Positions 1 to 8,129 of a stretch of DNA of 24,330 bases are shown here, piece by piece. How positions within the stretch are numbered: the stretch's first letter is position 1; each line of letters opens with the position of its first letter. The notes beneath the pieces were generated by a model. It saw only the letters and a program-made list of their open reading frames with translations, did no database searches and had not been told where the DNA came from. Position numbers and translations under genes: made by a program. This DNA comes from an uncultured Megasphaera sp. (GTDB taxonomy: Bacteria; Bacillota; Negativicutes; Veillonellales; Megasphaeraceae): positions 1 to 24,330 of the forward strand of contig NZ_CATWFF010000009.1 in assembly GCF_958350005.1 (NCBI RefSeq), in the 5' to 3' direction.

Positions 1-129
1 ATATAAACCAAGGCAATGATGCCTGTACAAGTCGAGCAATTTGGATTTGTCCGCAGGTACATTGTCTTTTTTTCATGATATCTTGTTTTCGCAGTTTATC
101 GGACAGGTATTTTTATTATTTTTATCAGA

Positions 130-149
130 TTACAAGGGGGAACTTGTAA
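130..149 (+). promoter_or_regulatory. Leader hairpin with the Shine-Dalgarno in its loop
   Basis: TTACAAG (130-136) and CTTGTAA (143-149) form a perfect 7-bp inverted repeat around a GGGGAA loop. The second arm ends directly before the ATG at 150. The purine-rich ribosome binding site of the aminotransferase therefore sits in the loop and the edge of the stem. This is seen in the sequence; a regulatory role is inferred. The rest of bases 1-129 shows no gene and no convincing promoter. Confidence 0.45.
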
Positions 150-1367
150 ATGCGTTTGAGAGATCTTGGATTGACAGCAGCAGACATTAAGGAAAAAGTA
201 AATAAGTACATGATTGAAACGTACGAACGGTACGATTTCCTGGCTGAACGTGCCAAAGGCATGTACGTATATGACGAAAACGACGTGCCTTATCTGGACT
301 TCTATGCCGGTATTGCTGTAAACAGCACTGGTAACTGCAACGACCGCGTCGTTCTGGCTGTTATCGACCAGGCTATGGATATTATGCAGACCTTTAACTA
401 TCCGTACACAGTGCCGCAGGCATTGCTGGCAGAAAAAGTCTGCACGACCATTGGCATGGACAAAATTTTCTATCAGAACTCCGGTACAGAAGCCAACGAA
501 GCTATGATTAAAATGGCCCGTAAATATGGTGTTGAAAAATACGGTCCCCATAAATTCGATATTGTTACGGCAAAAAATTCGTTCCATGGCCGTACATTCG
601 GTTCCATGAGTGCAACAGGCCAGCCCGACAATGCCTGCCAGGTTGACTTTGGCGATATGACGCCTGGGTTCTCTTATGCCGAATTTAACAACCTGGAAGA
701 CTTCAAATCCAAGGTTACGGAAAACACGATTGGCATTATGGTTGAACCAGTGCAGGGCGAAGGCGGCGTTCATCCGGCTACGAAGAAATTCCTCACAGGC
801 CTGCGCAAACTGTGCGATGAAAAAGGCATCCTTCTTCTCCTGGACGAAGTACAGACCGGCTGGTGCCGTACAGGCGCAGTCATGTCGTATATGAATTACG
901 GCATTAAACCGGATATCGTTTCCATGGCCAAGGCTATGGGCGGCGGCATGCCGATTGCAGCTATCTGCGCAACAGCAGAAGTAGCCAAAGCCTTTACGAT
1001 GGGCTCTCACGGCAGTACTTTCGGCGGCCATCCTGTATCCTGCGCAGCTGCACTGGCAGAAATTAATGAACTCCTTGACCGTGACCTGGCCGGCAACGCC
1101 AAGAAGATGGGTGAATACTTCCTGGAACAGGCACGTAAGGAAATTCCTCATTTGAAAGAAGCTCGTGGTCAGGGCCTGCTGCTGGGTCTTGAATTTAAAG
1201 ACGGTCTGAACAGCGTCGATATTAAGCATAAATGCTTGGAAAAACATCTGCTCACGACGGCTATTGGTACGAATCTGATTCGTCTCGTACCGCCGCTGAT
1301 TTTGGGAAAAGAACATGTAGATAAAGCCATTGCCATTATTAAAGAAGCAGTAGAAGAACTGGCATAA
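150..1367 (+). CDS. Class-III PLP-dependent aminotransferase (acetylornithine / 4-aminobutyrate type)
   Basis: This is a 405-residue cytoplasmic fold-type I transaminase moving an amino group from an omega-amine (acetylornithine, GABA or similar) to 2-oxoglutarate or pyruvate. The PLP lysine is K261 in SMAKAMGGG, and the aspartate that contacts the pyridine nitrogen is D232 in LLDEVQTG. The phosphate-binding NSGTEAN and the aromatic-stacking SFHGRTFGS motifs are intact. Length fits the ArgD/GabT family (about 400). The DEVQTGWCRTG stretch has W-C where ArgD proteins usually have M-G or F-R, so substrate is uncertain. The ATG at 150 follows an AAGGGGGAA ribosome binding site. No arg genes are nearby. 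The next two genes are a kinase-like protein and an amino acid permease fusion, so a catabolic role is as likely as arginine synthesis. Family call is firm; substrate is not. Confidence 0.9.
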   Translation: MRLRDLGLTAADIKEKVNKYMIETYERYDFLAERAKGMYVYDENDVPYLDFYAGIAVNSTGNCNDRVVLAVIDQAMDIMQTFNYPYTVPQALLAEKVCTTIGMDKIFYQNSGTEANEAMIKMARKYGVEKYGPHKFDIVTAKNSFHGRTFGSMSATGQPDNACQVDFGDMTPGFSYAEFNNLEDFKSKVTENTIGIMVEPVQGEGGVHPATKKFLTGLRKLCDEKGILLLLDEVQTGWCRTGAVMSYMNYGIKPDIVSMAKAMGGGMPIAAICATAEVAKAFTMGSHGSTFGGHPVSCAAALAEINELLDRDLAGNAKKMGEYFLEQARKEIPHLKEARGQGLLLGLEFKDGLNSVDIKHKCLEKHLLTTAIGTNLIRLVPPLILGKEHVDKAIAIIKEAVEELA

Positions 1368-1387
1368 CGGCAAAGCCAGCAACGAAG

Positions 1388-1421
1388 CGGCGTTTTTCTG
1401 AGGGGAGAAGAACGCCGTTTT
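1388..1421 (+). terminator. Rho-independent terminator or attenuator after the aminotransferase
   Basis: A 12-bp stem (1388-1399 with 1406-1417, one G-U pair) and a 6-base loop are followed by TTTT. It lies 20 bases after the aminotransferase stop and 22 bases before the next start. It probably separates or attenuates transcription into the kinase-like gene. Confidence 0.75.
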
Positions 1422-1443
1422 GTATTAAAGGGGGAAATCGCAG

Positions 1444-2040
1444 ATGAGACACTTCGTAGTAACCGTAGGCTGTGAATTTGGCAGCGGCGGTCCGGAAATC
1501 GGCAAGCTCCTGGCGCAGTCCATGGGCATCGAATATTACGACCGCGACCTGGTAGATAAGGTAGTCGAAAAAATCGGCGTAGACAAGGCACTGGTAGAAG
1601 CAGCGGACAACAAAAATTTTGTTCCCTACGGCATCAATACGACATTGGGAACACGGTATGCCAACTTGTCTAACAAAGTTATTTATACGCAGTTTGAAGT
1701 TATTCGCAAAATGGCCCGCCATTCCTGTGTTATTATTGGCCGGTGCAGTGATTACATTTTGCGGAATGATCCGGACGTCGTAAATGTATTTATTTATGCA
1801 CCTGTAGAAAAGCGGATTCAGGCCGTAATGGACAAGATGCACTTATCGGAACGGAATGCGGCAGAAATGATTCGTGATGCTGATGCCATGCTTCATCGCC
1901 GGTATAAATACATTACCGGAACGTACCGCGGTGACCGGCACAACCGGCATCTGCTCGTAGACAGCAGTGTTCTGGGCTGGGAACGGACAGCAAAATTTAT
2001 TCAGTCTTTTGTGGAAATGCGGTTTGAAGATGATTTTTAA
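1444..2040 (+). CDS. Cytidylate kinase-like family protein (Cytidylate_kin2 type)
   Basis: This 198-residue protein belongs to the cytidylate kinase-like P-loop family (PF13189-like), which is widespread in anaerobic Firmicutes and of mostly unknown substrate. The N-terminal nucleotide-binding loop reads GCEFGSGGPEIGKLLA, followed by the family hallmark YYDRDLVDKV. The C-terminal end has the usual HLLVDSSVLGWERTAKFI pattern. The common family form of the loop is SREFGSGGREIG, so the first arginine is a cysteine here and the second a proline, which may alter phosphate contacts. It is not the housekeeping Cmk, which is longer in sequence signature and lies elsewhere. The start has an AAAGGGGG ribosome binding site. 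It lies 27 bases before the permease fusion and probably shares its transcript, which hints at a regulatory or metabolic link that I cannot define. Confidence 0.8.
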   Translation: MRHFVVTVGCEFGSGGPEIGKLLAQSMGIEYYDRDLVDKVVEKIGVDKALVEAADNKNFVPYGINTTLGTRYANLSNKVIYTQFEVIRKMARHSCVIIGRCSDYILRNDPDVVNVFIYAPVEKRIQAVMDKMHLSERNAAEMIRDADAMLHRRYKYITGTYRGDRHNRHLLVDSSVLGWERTAKFIQSFVEMRFEDDF

Positions 2041-2067
2041 TGATACGTTTTAAAGGGGGACTTTTGT

Positions 2068-4677
2068 ATGGCTACAAAAGCATCAGAGTTTGATAAAGTC
2101 CTGAGCGCCTGGGATATTCTGGTCATTGCCTTCGGGGCCATGATCGGCTGGGGATGGGTTGTATCGACAGGCGACTGGATTATGAAAGGCGGCATCGTCG
2201 GGGCTATGCTGGGGTTTGCCATCGGCGGCGTCATGATATTCTTTGTAGGGCTGACGTATGCAGAACTGACATCGGCTATGCCGCAGTGCGGCGGCGAACA
2301 TGTTTTCAGCTTTAAAGCTATGGGGCCCATTGGTTCATTTATTTGTACGTGGGCTATCGTGCTGGGCTATGTCAGCGTCGTATGTTTTGAAGCGTGCGCA
2401 CTGCCTACGATTATTACGTATTTATATCCTGACTTTTTGCAGGGGTACTTATACACCGTAGAAGGCTTTGATATTTATGCTTCCTGGCTGGCTGTGGCCA
2501 TTGCTGTTTCTGTTTTTATTACATTTGTTAATATTATCGGCACGAAGACGGCAGCTATTCTGCAGACAATCCTGACGGTTATCATCGGCGGTGTCGGCGT
2601 TTTGCTTATTGCTTCTTCAGCTGTTACCGGCACGACGGCAAACCTGGAAAATCAGCTGTTCATGGGGGCCACAACAACAGATATGTTTAAGGGCATGCTG
2701 AGTGTAGCCGTTGTAACGCCGTTCTTCTTTATTGGTTTTGACGTCATTCCTCAGGCAGCAGAAGAAATTTCTGTTTCCCTGAAAAAAATTGGCCGAATTC
2801 TGATTTTATCCATTGTTTTAGCTGTTTTGTTTTATGCGCTCATCATCTTTGGTGTAGGGTACGTCATGAATAATGCGGAAATCGCCGCTTCTATGAAGGG
2901 CGTTGGCGGGTTGGTTACAGCTGATGCCATGGCTAAAGCCTTTGACAGCTCCATCATGGCTAAAGTACTGATTGTCGGCGGCCTTGCCGGTATCGTTACC
3001 AGCTGGAACTCCTTCCTCATTGGCGGCAGCCGGGCCATGTACTCTATGGCTGAATCGTATATGATTCCCCGTGTTTTTGCCAAACTGCATCAGAAGTATA
3101 AGACGCCGATCAATGCACTGCTGCTCATCGGTCTGTTATCGGTCATTGCACCGCTGTTTGGCCGTAAAATGCTCGTATGGGTTGTAGATGCCGGTAACTT
3201 TGGCTGCTGCGTCGCATACTGCATGGTTGCCATTTCCTTTGTCATTCTCCGTAAAAAAGCTCCTGATATGCCTCGTCCGTACAGAGTAAGCAATTACCGG
3301 TTTGTCGGTGCCATGGCGATTATCATGTCCGGCTTTATGGTTGTCATGTATATCATTCCCGGCTCCGGTGCTGCTCTGGTACCGCAGGAATGGGCTATGG
3401 TCGGCGCCTGGAGTATTCTTGGCGTTATTATGGGTGTTTTCGGCAAGCTGAAATACGGTGCTAAATTTGCTACTCATATTGATGTGGCAACAGAAAATAC
3501 AGCTGCTGAAACGGAACGGGATGTTGCTTTCGGTCAGGCTATGGCAGCTGCCCTGGCAGATGTAAAAGCTGACGGCCCTGTTGCCTATGAAGTACGGCCG
3601 CTGCAGTTTTCCTTCTCCATGCCGTCCAATATGGTTTTCGGCTCCGGAAAATGTGCGGATATTGGTTCTCTTATTAAAGTATACGGCTCGAAAGCTGTTA
3701 TTGTGACGGACAGCAGCGTGACCAGCACCGATTCGACACTGCGAGTGGTCCGTGACAGTCTGGAAAAATCCGGCATTACGTACAGCGTATTTGCCCATGG
3801 CGGCGTATCGGAAAAGGATGTAGTCCTGCAGAACGGGCTGGATACGCTGAAGAACTCCGGTGCTTCCGTTGTCATTGCCATTGGCGGCAACAGTGTTATT
3901 GCCGGTACGAAACAGCTCATATACAGTGCTGTCCGCACGCTGGGCAGTTCCCTGTCCTTTATTGCCGTACCGACGACCTGTGATGCTGAAGAAGCGTTTC
4001 ACAACGCCGTAGTAACTGTTGGTGAAGATGGCGCCGTCAAACGGGTTTACAGTCCCTGCGTCAGTGCAAACCTGATCCTCGTCGATCCGGCATGTATGAA
4101 ATCTATGGGCAAGAAAGATATTGCCCTGGCCGGATTTGCTGCTGTATGCCGGACGATTAATGCCTATACGGCCAATTCCTCACAGCCTCTGGCCGATGCC
4201 ATGGCGCTGTATGGCCTGCGTCTGCTCAATGCCCATCTGGTGCAGGTATATGAAGGCCAGGCCAGTCAGGAAGACTGGGAAAAACTGGTCCTCGGCAGTA
4301 TGATCAGCTGCATGGTCGGCTATGGTACAGGCAATGTTCTGATGCACGGAATGGAACAGGCGGCACGCCTTGTCAACCAGCCCTATGAAGTTGTTTTGCC
4401 GGCTATTTATCCGTTGATTTTGGAACTGTCGTGCAAAAACGACGTGTTCCGGTATGGCCGCATTGCCCGCACACTGGGCGGCTTTACGGCAGAAGATTGT
4501 GCTTCCCGCGTAAGCGAACTGGCACGTCGTCTCCAGCTGGATGTACGTATTCTTGACCTGGGCATTAATGAAGAAACCATTGCCCGTATGGCCAAGACCT
4601 ATTTGCAGTATACTTCCGGCGGCACAGCAGGACAGCCTGCTTCGGCGACGACTCTGGCCGGTGCGCAGCAGGTATAG
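2068..4677 (+). CDS. APC-family amino acid permease fused to a degenerate iron-alcohol-dehydrogenase-like domain
   Basis: This is an 869-residue two-part protein. Residues about 14-460 form an APC permease with 12 predicted membrane segments: TM1 carries GAMIGWGWVVSTG and TM6 carries FFFIGFDVIPQAAEE, typical of amino acid-proton symporters. After a charged linker (about 465-510), residues about 512-845 follow the Fe-ADH pattern (FSMPSNMVFGSGK, VVIAIGGNS, FIAVPTTCD). Catalytic features look lost. The GGGSxxDxAK loop is GGNSVIAGTK (606 on). The ligands equivalent to FucO D196 and H200 are A691 and R695. One histidine is kept (H760), and the last appears to be Y773. The domain therefore looks like a cytoplasmic sensor or regulator rather than an enzyme. 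No stop, internal start or ribosome binding site separates the parts. The low-complexity tail is outside the domain. Start has AAAGGGGGAC. The substrate is unknown; the neighbouring aminotransferase suggests an amino acid. Confidence 0.85.
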   Translation: MATKASEFDKVLSAWDILVIAFGAMIGWGWVVSTGDWIMKGGIVGAMLGFAIGGVMIFFVGLTYAELTSAMPQCGGEHVFSFKAMGPIGSFICTWAIVLGYVSVVCFEACALPTIITYLYPDFLQGYLYTVEGFDIYASWLAVAIAVSVFITFVNIIGTKTAAILQTILTVIIGGVGVLLIASSAVTGTTANLENQLFMGATTTDMFKGMLSVAVVTPFFFIGFDVIPQAAEEISVSLKKIGRILILSIVLAVLFYALIIFGVGYVMNNAEIAASMKGVGGLVTADAMAKAFDSSIMAKVLIVGGLAGIVTSWNSFLIGGSRAMYSMAESYMIPRVFAKLHQKYKTPINALLLIGLLSVIAPLFGRKMLVWVVDAGNFGCCVAYCMVAISFVILRKKAPDMPRPYRVSNYRFVGAMAIIMSGFMVVMYIIPGSGAALVPQEWAMVGAWSILGVIMGVFGKLKYGAKFATHIDVATENTAAETERDVAFGQAMAAALADVKADGPVAYEVRPLQFSFSMPSNMVFGSGKCADIGSLIKVYGSKAVIVTDSSVTSTDSTLRVVRDSLEKSGITYSVFAHGGVSEKDVVLQNGLDTLKNSGASVVIAIGGNSVIAGTKQLIYSAVRTLGSSLSFIAVPTTCDAEEAFHNAVVTVGEDGAVKRVYSPCVSANLILVDPACMKSMGKKDIALAGFAAVCRTINAYTANSSQPLADAMALYGLRLLNAHLVQVYEGQASQEDWEKLVLGSMISCMVGYGTGNVLMHGMEQAARLVNQPYEVVLPAIYPLILELSCKNDVFRYGRIARTLGGFTAEDCASRVSELARRLQLDVRILDLGINEETIARMAKTYLQYTSGGTAGQPASATTLAGAQQV

Positions 4678-4703
4678 CATCTATTACGTATGCTTCCCCC
4701 TTT

Positions 4704-4747
4704 TCCCGATTTTCTGCAGCTTGTCTGCGGAGAATCGGGATTTTTTT
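4704..4747 (+). terminator. Strong rho-independent terminator after the permease fusion
   Basis: A 16-bp stem (4704-4719 with 4725-4740, two G-U pairs) with the 5-base loop CTTGT is followed by seven T. It cleanly ends the first transcription block. Bases 4748-4847 hold no gene; I see only a weak -10-like TAAAAT at 4801 for the next operon. Confidence 0.9.
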
Positions 4748-4847
4748 ATGCAGAAAAGAAGGGATTTGCTCTGGTCGTGTGGAATGTATCTAAGTAAGCA
4801 TAAAATATCTGTCATAAGACAATGAAAACAGAGTGGAGGTAGTCTCA

Positions 4848-5249
4848 ATGACGCTCAGTTTATTTTGGTCCCGCTATACGCTGGAACTGCAGGAACGACA
4901 TCTGCGCGATGTCGATGCCCTGTACCGGTATGTCATTGCCAGGGAAAAATGGAACTGGCTGCTGGCAAAAATTCCGGAAAGCGAACAGATACGCATCCTT
5001 CGCGGACATACGCACGGCGATGCCTCGTGGTCGTGTCGGAAATGGCTGGATCATATGCTGGAATGGATTAAGGAAAACAAACCGGAAACGGTATATCAGG
5101 CCGTTGTCGAACGGGTACGGGCTATGGAGCACAAGAATCCGGAAGAGCTGGAAAAGCAGGCGGCCCTGTCGCTGTCTGCAGAAGAGCTGCAGCACCTGCA
5201 GGAAGCCGGATATTTTCAATGTGTGCCGGCGCCGGAACGAAAAACGTGA
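4848..5249 (+). CDS. Small helical protein of unknown function, first gene of the NfeD-FloA operon
   Basis: I do not recognise a family. The 133-residue product is soluble, rich in charged and aromatic residues and probably all helical, with no signal peptide, TM segment or Cys/His metal motif. The ATG at 4848 is chosen because GGAGG (4835-4839) lies 8 bases upstream; an in-frame GTG at 4833 would overlap that site. The stop is 18 bases before the NfeD start, which has its own AGGAGGG, so it is very likely the lead gene of this operon. Its position suggests an accessory role in membrane or envelope function, but this is only context. Confidence 0.7.
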   Translation: MTLSLFWSRYTLELQERHLRDVDALYRYVIAREKWNWLLAKIPESEQIRILRGHTHGDASWSCRKWLDHMLEWIKENKPETVYQAVVERVRAMEHKNPEELEKQAALSLSAEELQHLQEAGYFQCVPAPERKT

Positions 5250-5267
5250 AGACAGGAGGGACACTGC

Positions 5268-6575
5268 ATGATTACTTGGCTGCGGCAGCTGTGTATGGCT
5301 GCTGCATGTATATGGGTCCTGGCGGCTGGGGTGACCTTTCCCGTACAGGCTGCCGACTCCGTACAGGCTGTCGTCATTTCCGGAGAAATTGACGGTGGTC
5401 AGGCAGCGCTGGTACAGCGGGGAATTGCCCAGGCAGAAGAGAGGCAGGATAAGGCGCTGGTTATCGTCATTAATACGCTGGGCGGCCGTGTGGACAGTGC
5501 GCTGAAAATACGGGATATGCTGACTGCAACATCTATTCCGACGATTGCCTATGTCGATTCCCGGGCCTGGTCGGCAGGAGCGCTTATTGCCCTGTCATGC
5601 CGCCATATCATCATGGCGCCGGGCAGCAGTATTGGCGCTGCCGAGCCCATTCCCAATACGGAGAAAAACATTGCTGCCCTGAAATCGGAATTTAGCGCAA
5701 CAGCTGAACAAATGGGGCATAATCCCAGCGTCGCCGCAGCGATGGTCGATAAAAGCGACGGATTTCCCGGCTATGCCGATGCCGGACAGATTCTGGCTCT
5801 GTCTGATGTGCAGGCGCGGGAGCTGAATATTGCCGAGGGAACGGCACCGACGCCGGAAGAAGCACTGCGTCTGTTCAGCCTGGGAGATGCCCGGGTATAC
5901 TATGAAGAAAAAAGCCTGAAAGACAGTCTTATTGGCATATTGCAAAATGAATATGTCCGTGTCATTCTGGTCGGGCTGATTCTGGCCGCTGTATTTGCAG
6001 AAATCAAAATGGCCGGCATTGGCGTCGGCATGGTGACGGCGGTCTTGCTGGGAGGCCTTCTGTTCCTGTCCGGTGACGAGTCGCTGTCCGAAGGGCTGAC
6101 CGTTCTGGCGGCTTTCGTCGGCAGCTTTGCCTGCATTGCCCTGGAGCTGGCGTCGCCAGGTGTCGGTATTTTTGGCATTGCCGGCGTCGTCCTGTTGTTT
6201 GGCAGCTTATTTTATATGTTGGGGGCAACGATGGAAGGATTGTATATATTAGCAGGCGGTACGGTTCTGGCAATGGTGCTGTTTTATTTCCTGGGACGCC
6301 ATCTGCCGAAGAGCCGTCTGCTGGCCAGACTGGCCCTTACGACGCGGTCTACCCGGGAAAAAGGGTATTCGTCGCAGGGCGACAAGAGCAAGTACCTGTA
6401 TCAGCGGGGCCGGACGATTACGATTCTGCGCCCTGCCGGAACCATTCGCATTGGTAAAGAACGGGTTGATGCCGTATCGGCCGGGCCCTTTATTGAACGG
6501 GACGTAGACGTGCGGGTCATCAGTGTAGAAGGCGGACGGGTTCTGGTAGAACCTGTGCCCAAACGTAATCCATAA
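5268..6575 (+). CDS. NfeD-family membrane-bound serine protease (ClpP class)
   Basis: This is a full-length NfeD1b-type protein of 435 residues. Residues about 1-29 are a signal peptide (hydrophobic core, end VQAA). Residues about 33-210 are a ClpP/SppA-like protease domain with INTLGGRVDSA for the oxyanion region and nucleophile S102 in WSAGALIAL; K133 in TEKN is the likely dyad lysine by comparison with archaeal PH1510. A membrane region of four to five segments (about 225-350) follows, then an OB-fold NfeD domain (about 375-430, ending in GRVLVEPV). The family is known to pair with stomatin or flotillin proteins. Here floA starts 14 bases after the stop, which supports a joint membrane complex. 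It would act at the cytoplasmic membrane with the protease domain outside. Confidence 0.92.
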   Translation: MITWLRQLCMAAACIWVLAAGVTFPVQAADSVQAVVISGEIDGGQAALVQRGIAQAEERQDKALVIVINTLGGRVDSALKIRDMLTATSIPTIAYVDSRAWSAGALIALSCRHIIMAPGSSIGAAEPIPNTEKNIAALKSEFSATAEQMGHNPSVAAAMVDKSDGFPGYADAGQILALSDVQARELNIAEGTAPTPEEALRLFSLGDARVYYEEKSLKDSLIGILQNEYVRVILVGLILAAVFAEIKMAGIGVGMVTAVLLGGLLFLSGDESLSEGLTVLAAFVGSFACIALELASPGVGIFGIAGVVLLFGSLFYMLGATMEGLYILAGGTVLAMVLFYFLGRHLPKSRLLARLALTTRSTREKGYSSQGDKSKYLYQRGRTITILRPAGTIRIGKERVDAVSAGPFIERDVDVRVISVEGGRVLVEPVPKRNP

Positions 6576-6589
6576 AGGAGGGTATGTGT

Positions 6590-7636
6590 ATGTCTGTTGT
6601 TTCACTGTTAGCTGTACCGGTGATTATTATTATCGCCGCTATTGTGCTTATTTCCCTGTTTCTTCATTTCGTGCCTATTGGCCTGTGGATTTCGGCCATG
6701 GCTGCCGGCGTATCTGTGGGCATTATCAATCTCATCGGCATGCGTCTGCGCCGTGTCGTTCCGTCCAAAATCATTCTGCCTCTGGTCAAGGCTAACAAGG
6801 CCGGCCTGGATGTCAATGTCAATCAGCTGGAAGCCCATTATCTGGCCGGCGGCGATGTAGACCGCGTCGTCGATGCCCTGATTGCGGCTCATCGGGCAGC
6901 CATGTCTCTGACCTTTGAACGGGCCTGCGCCATTGACCTGGCTGGCCGTGACGTACTGGAAGCCGTACAGATGAGCGTCAATCCCAAGGTTATTGAAACG
7001 CCCTTTATTTCAGCAGTCGCTCAGAATGGCATTGAACTGAAAGTACGGGCCCGCGTGACCGTGCGGGCCAATATTGACCGTCTCGTCGGCGGTGCCGGTG
7101 AAGCTACGGTAATTGCCCGTGTCGGCGAAGGCATCGTTACCAGCGTCGGTTCTGCTGGCGATCACTCCCAGGTACTGGAAAATCCTGATGAAATTTCCAA
7201 GACCGTTCTCAGCAAAGGCCTGGATGCAGGCACGGCTTTTGAAATCTTGTCCATTGATATTGCCGATGTCGACGTAGGACGCAATATTGGCGCCCGGCTG
7301 CAGACCGATCAGGCCGAAGCAGATAAACAGATTGCCCAGGCAAAAGCAGAAGAACGGCGGGCCATGGCGGTTGCTAAAGAACAGGAAATGCAGGCGTATA
7401 CGCAGGAAATGCAGGCCAAAGTTGTGGAAGCCCAGGCTGAAGTGCCTCTGGCCCTGGCTCAGGCCCTGAAAGAAGGTAAACTGGGCGTCATGGACTACTA
7501 TAATATGAAGAATATTATGGCCGATACGGAAATGCGTGCTGCCGTTGCCCAGGCAGGTCTGCCGAAAGCCAAACCGGCATCTGTGCCGGATGACCGCCAT
7601 TCCGGCAGTTCATCTGATACGACCGGCCAGAAGTAG
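6590..7636 (+). CDS. floA: Flotillin-like protein FloA
   Basis: FloA is the bacterial flotillin that organises functional membrane microdomains. The 348-residue product has an N-terminal membrane hairpin (about 5-50), a PHB/SPFH-like domain with the family stretches NLIGMRLRRVVPSKI and LVKANKAGLDV, and a C-terminal coiled coil rich in Ala, Glu and Gln (about 230-300). Length is slightly above the B. subtilis protein (about 330) because of a polar Ser/Asp tail. Two ATGs are close: 6584 lies only 2 bases after the GGAGG, while 6590 has an 8-base spacing, so I choose 6590. The upstream NfeD gene is the usual partner of flotillins. Confidence 0.95.
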   Translation: MSVVSLLAVPVIIIIAAIVLISLFLHFVPIGLWISAMAAGVSVGIINLIGMRLRRVVPSKIILPLVKANKAGLDVNVNQLEAHYLAGGDVDRVVDALIAAHRAAMSLTFERACAIDLAGRDVLEAVQMSVNPKVIETPFISAVAQNGIELKVRARVTVRANIDRLVGGAGEATVIARVGEGIVTSVGSAGDHSQVLENPDEISKTVLSKGLDAGTAFEILSIDIADVDVGRNIGARLQTDQAEADKQIAQAKAEERRAMAVAKEQEMQAYTQEMQAKVVEAQAEVPLALAQALKEGKLGVMDYYNMKNIMADTEMRAAVAQAGLPKAKPASVPDDRHSGSSSDTTGQK

Positions 7637-7644
7637 GTGAGCCT

Positions 7645-8106
7645 ATGGACGGATTTTTTGACGGAAGTATATGGAAACTTCTTGTGCCGGTTCTGCTGTT
7701 TCTGCTCTTTTCTCTTCCCGATTTGCTGCGCAAAAAGCGGCGCTATCCCCGGCGGACCCAGCCGGCTCCGGAAGATTCCCTGCCCGGTGATGTGCCGCAC
7801 AGGACAGAAAGGGAACAGAAAGAACCGGATTATGCAGAAGAGGCGGAAGAATCCGTGCCTGATGTGCCGGTACGGACAGAGCCTGTTCAGCCGGCAGAGG
7901 ACAGGGCGCTGCAGAAGAGGGTACCGCGGCCTGCACCAGTCCGGCCGGCAGCCAGTGCGGCTGTTGTTCCTGAACGGGTACATCCGGAACCTTGGAGTCA
8001 GGTACCGGCAGAGGCCCGTGATATTTACGCTGGCCTCGTCTGGTCTGAGTTGTTGCAGCCGCCGCTGGCACACCGGCAGAGACGGCATACATATAAACAA
8101 TATTAA
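7645..8106 (+). CDS. Small single-TM, proline-rich hypothetical protein downstream of floA
   Basis: I know no named family. The 153-residue protein has one N-terminal membrane helix (about 10-27) followed by an Arg/Lys-rich stop (LLRKKRR), which places the rest in the cytoplasm. A disordered linker rich in Pro, Glu and Arg spans about 33-120. The last 30 residues look like a short conserved helical motif (IYAGLVWSELLQPPLAHR). The start at 7645 has AGGTGA overlapping the floA stop, so translation is probably coupled. The layout suggests a tether that brings the C-terminal motif to a partner near the FloA/NfeD membrane site; that is inference. A longer overlapping frame (7637-8239) was rejected because it runs into the next gene. 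Confidence 0.7.
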   Translation: MDGFFDGSIWKLLVPVLLFLLFSLPDLLRKKRRYPRRTQPAPEDSLPGDVPHRTEREQKEPDYAEEAEESVPDVPVRTEPVQPAEDRALQKRVPRPAPVRPAASAAVVPERVHPEPWSQVPAEARDIYAGLVWSELLQPPLAHRQRRHTYKQY

Positions 8107-8129
8107 TTTTGGAAATGAGGAGTTAACTG

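Noticed and set aside
3..149. An open + strand frame from the window edge to base 149, possibly the tail of an upstream gene
   Set aside because: The translation is rich in Cys, Phe and Tyr with no protein-like pattern, the DNA is AT-rich like other intergenic sequence here, and it ends at the base before the aminotransferase ATG by chance.
96..1382. A 428-residue open frame on the - strand across the aminotransferase
   Set aside because: It mirrors the whole aminotransferase gene, has no ribosome binding site, and its translation is rich in Cys, His and Phe with no domain pattern. It is an antisense shadow.
3500..3620. The permease-dehydrogenase fusion might be two genes with a missed stop
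   Set aside because: The linker codons stay in frame with typical usage, and no ribosome binding site or plausible start precedes the second domain at about 3600, so a true fusion is the simpler reading.
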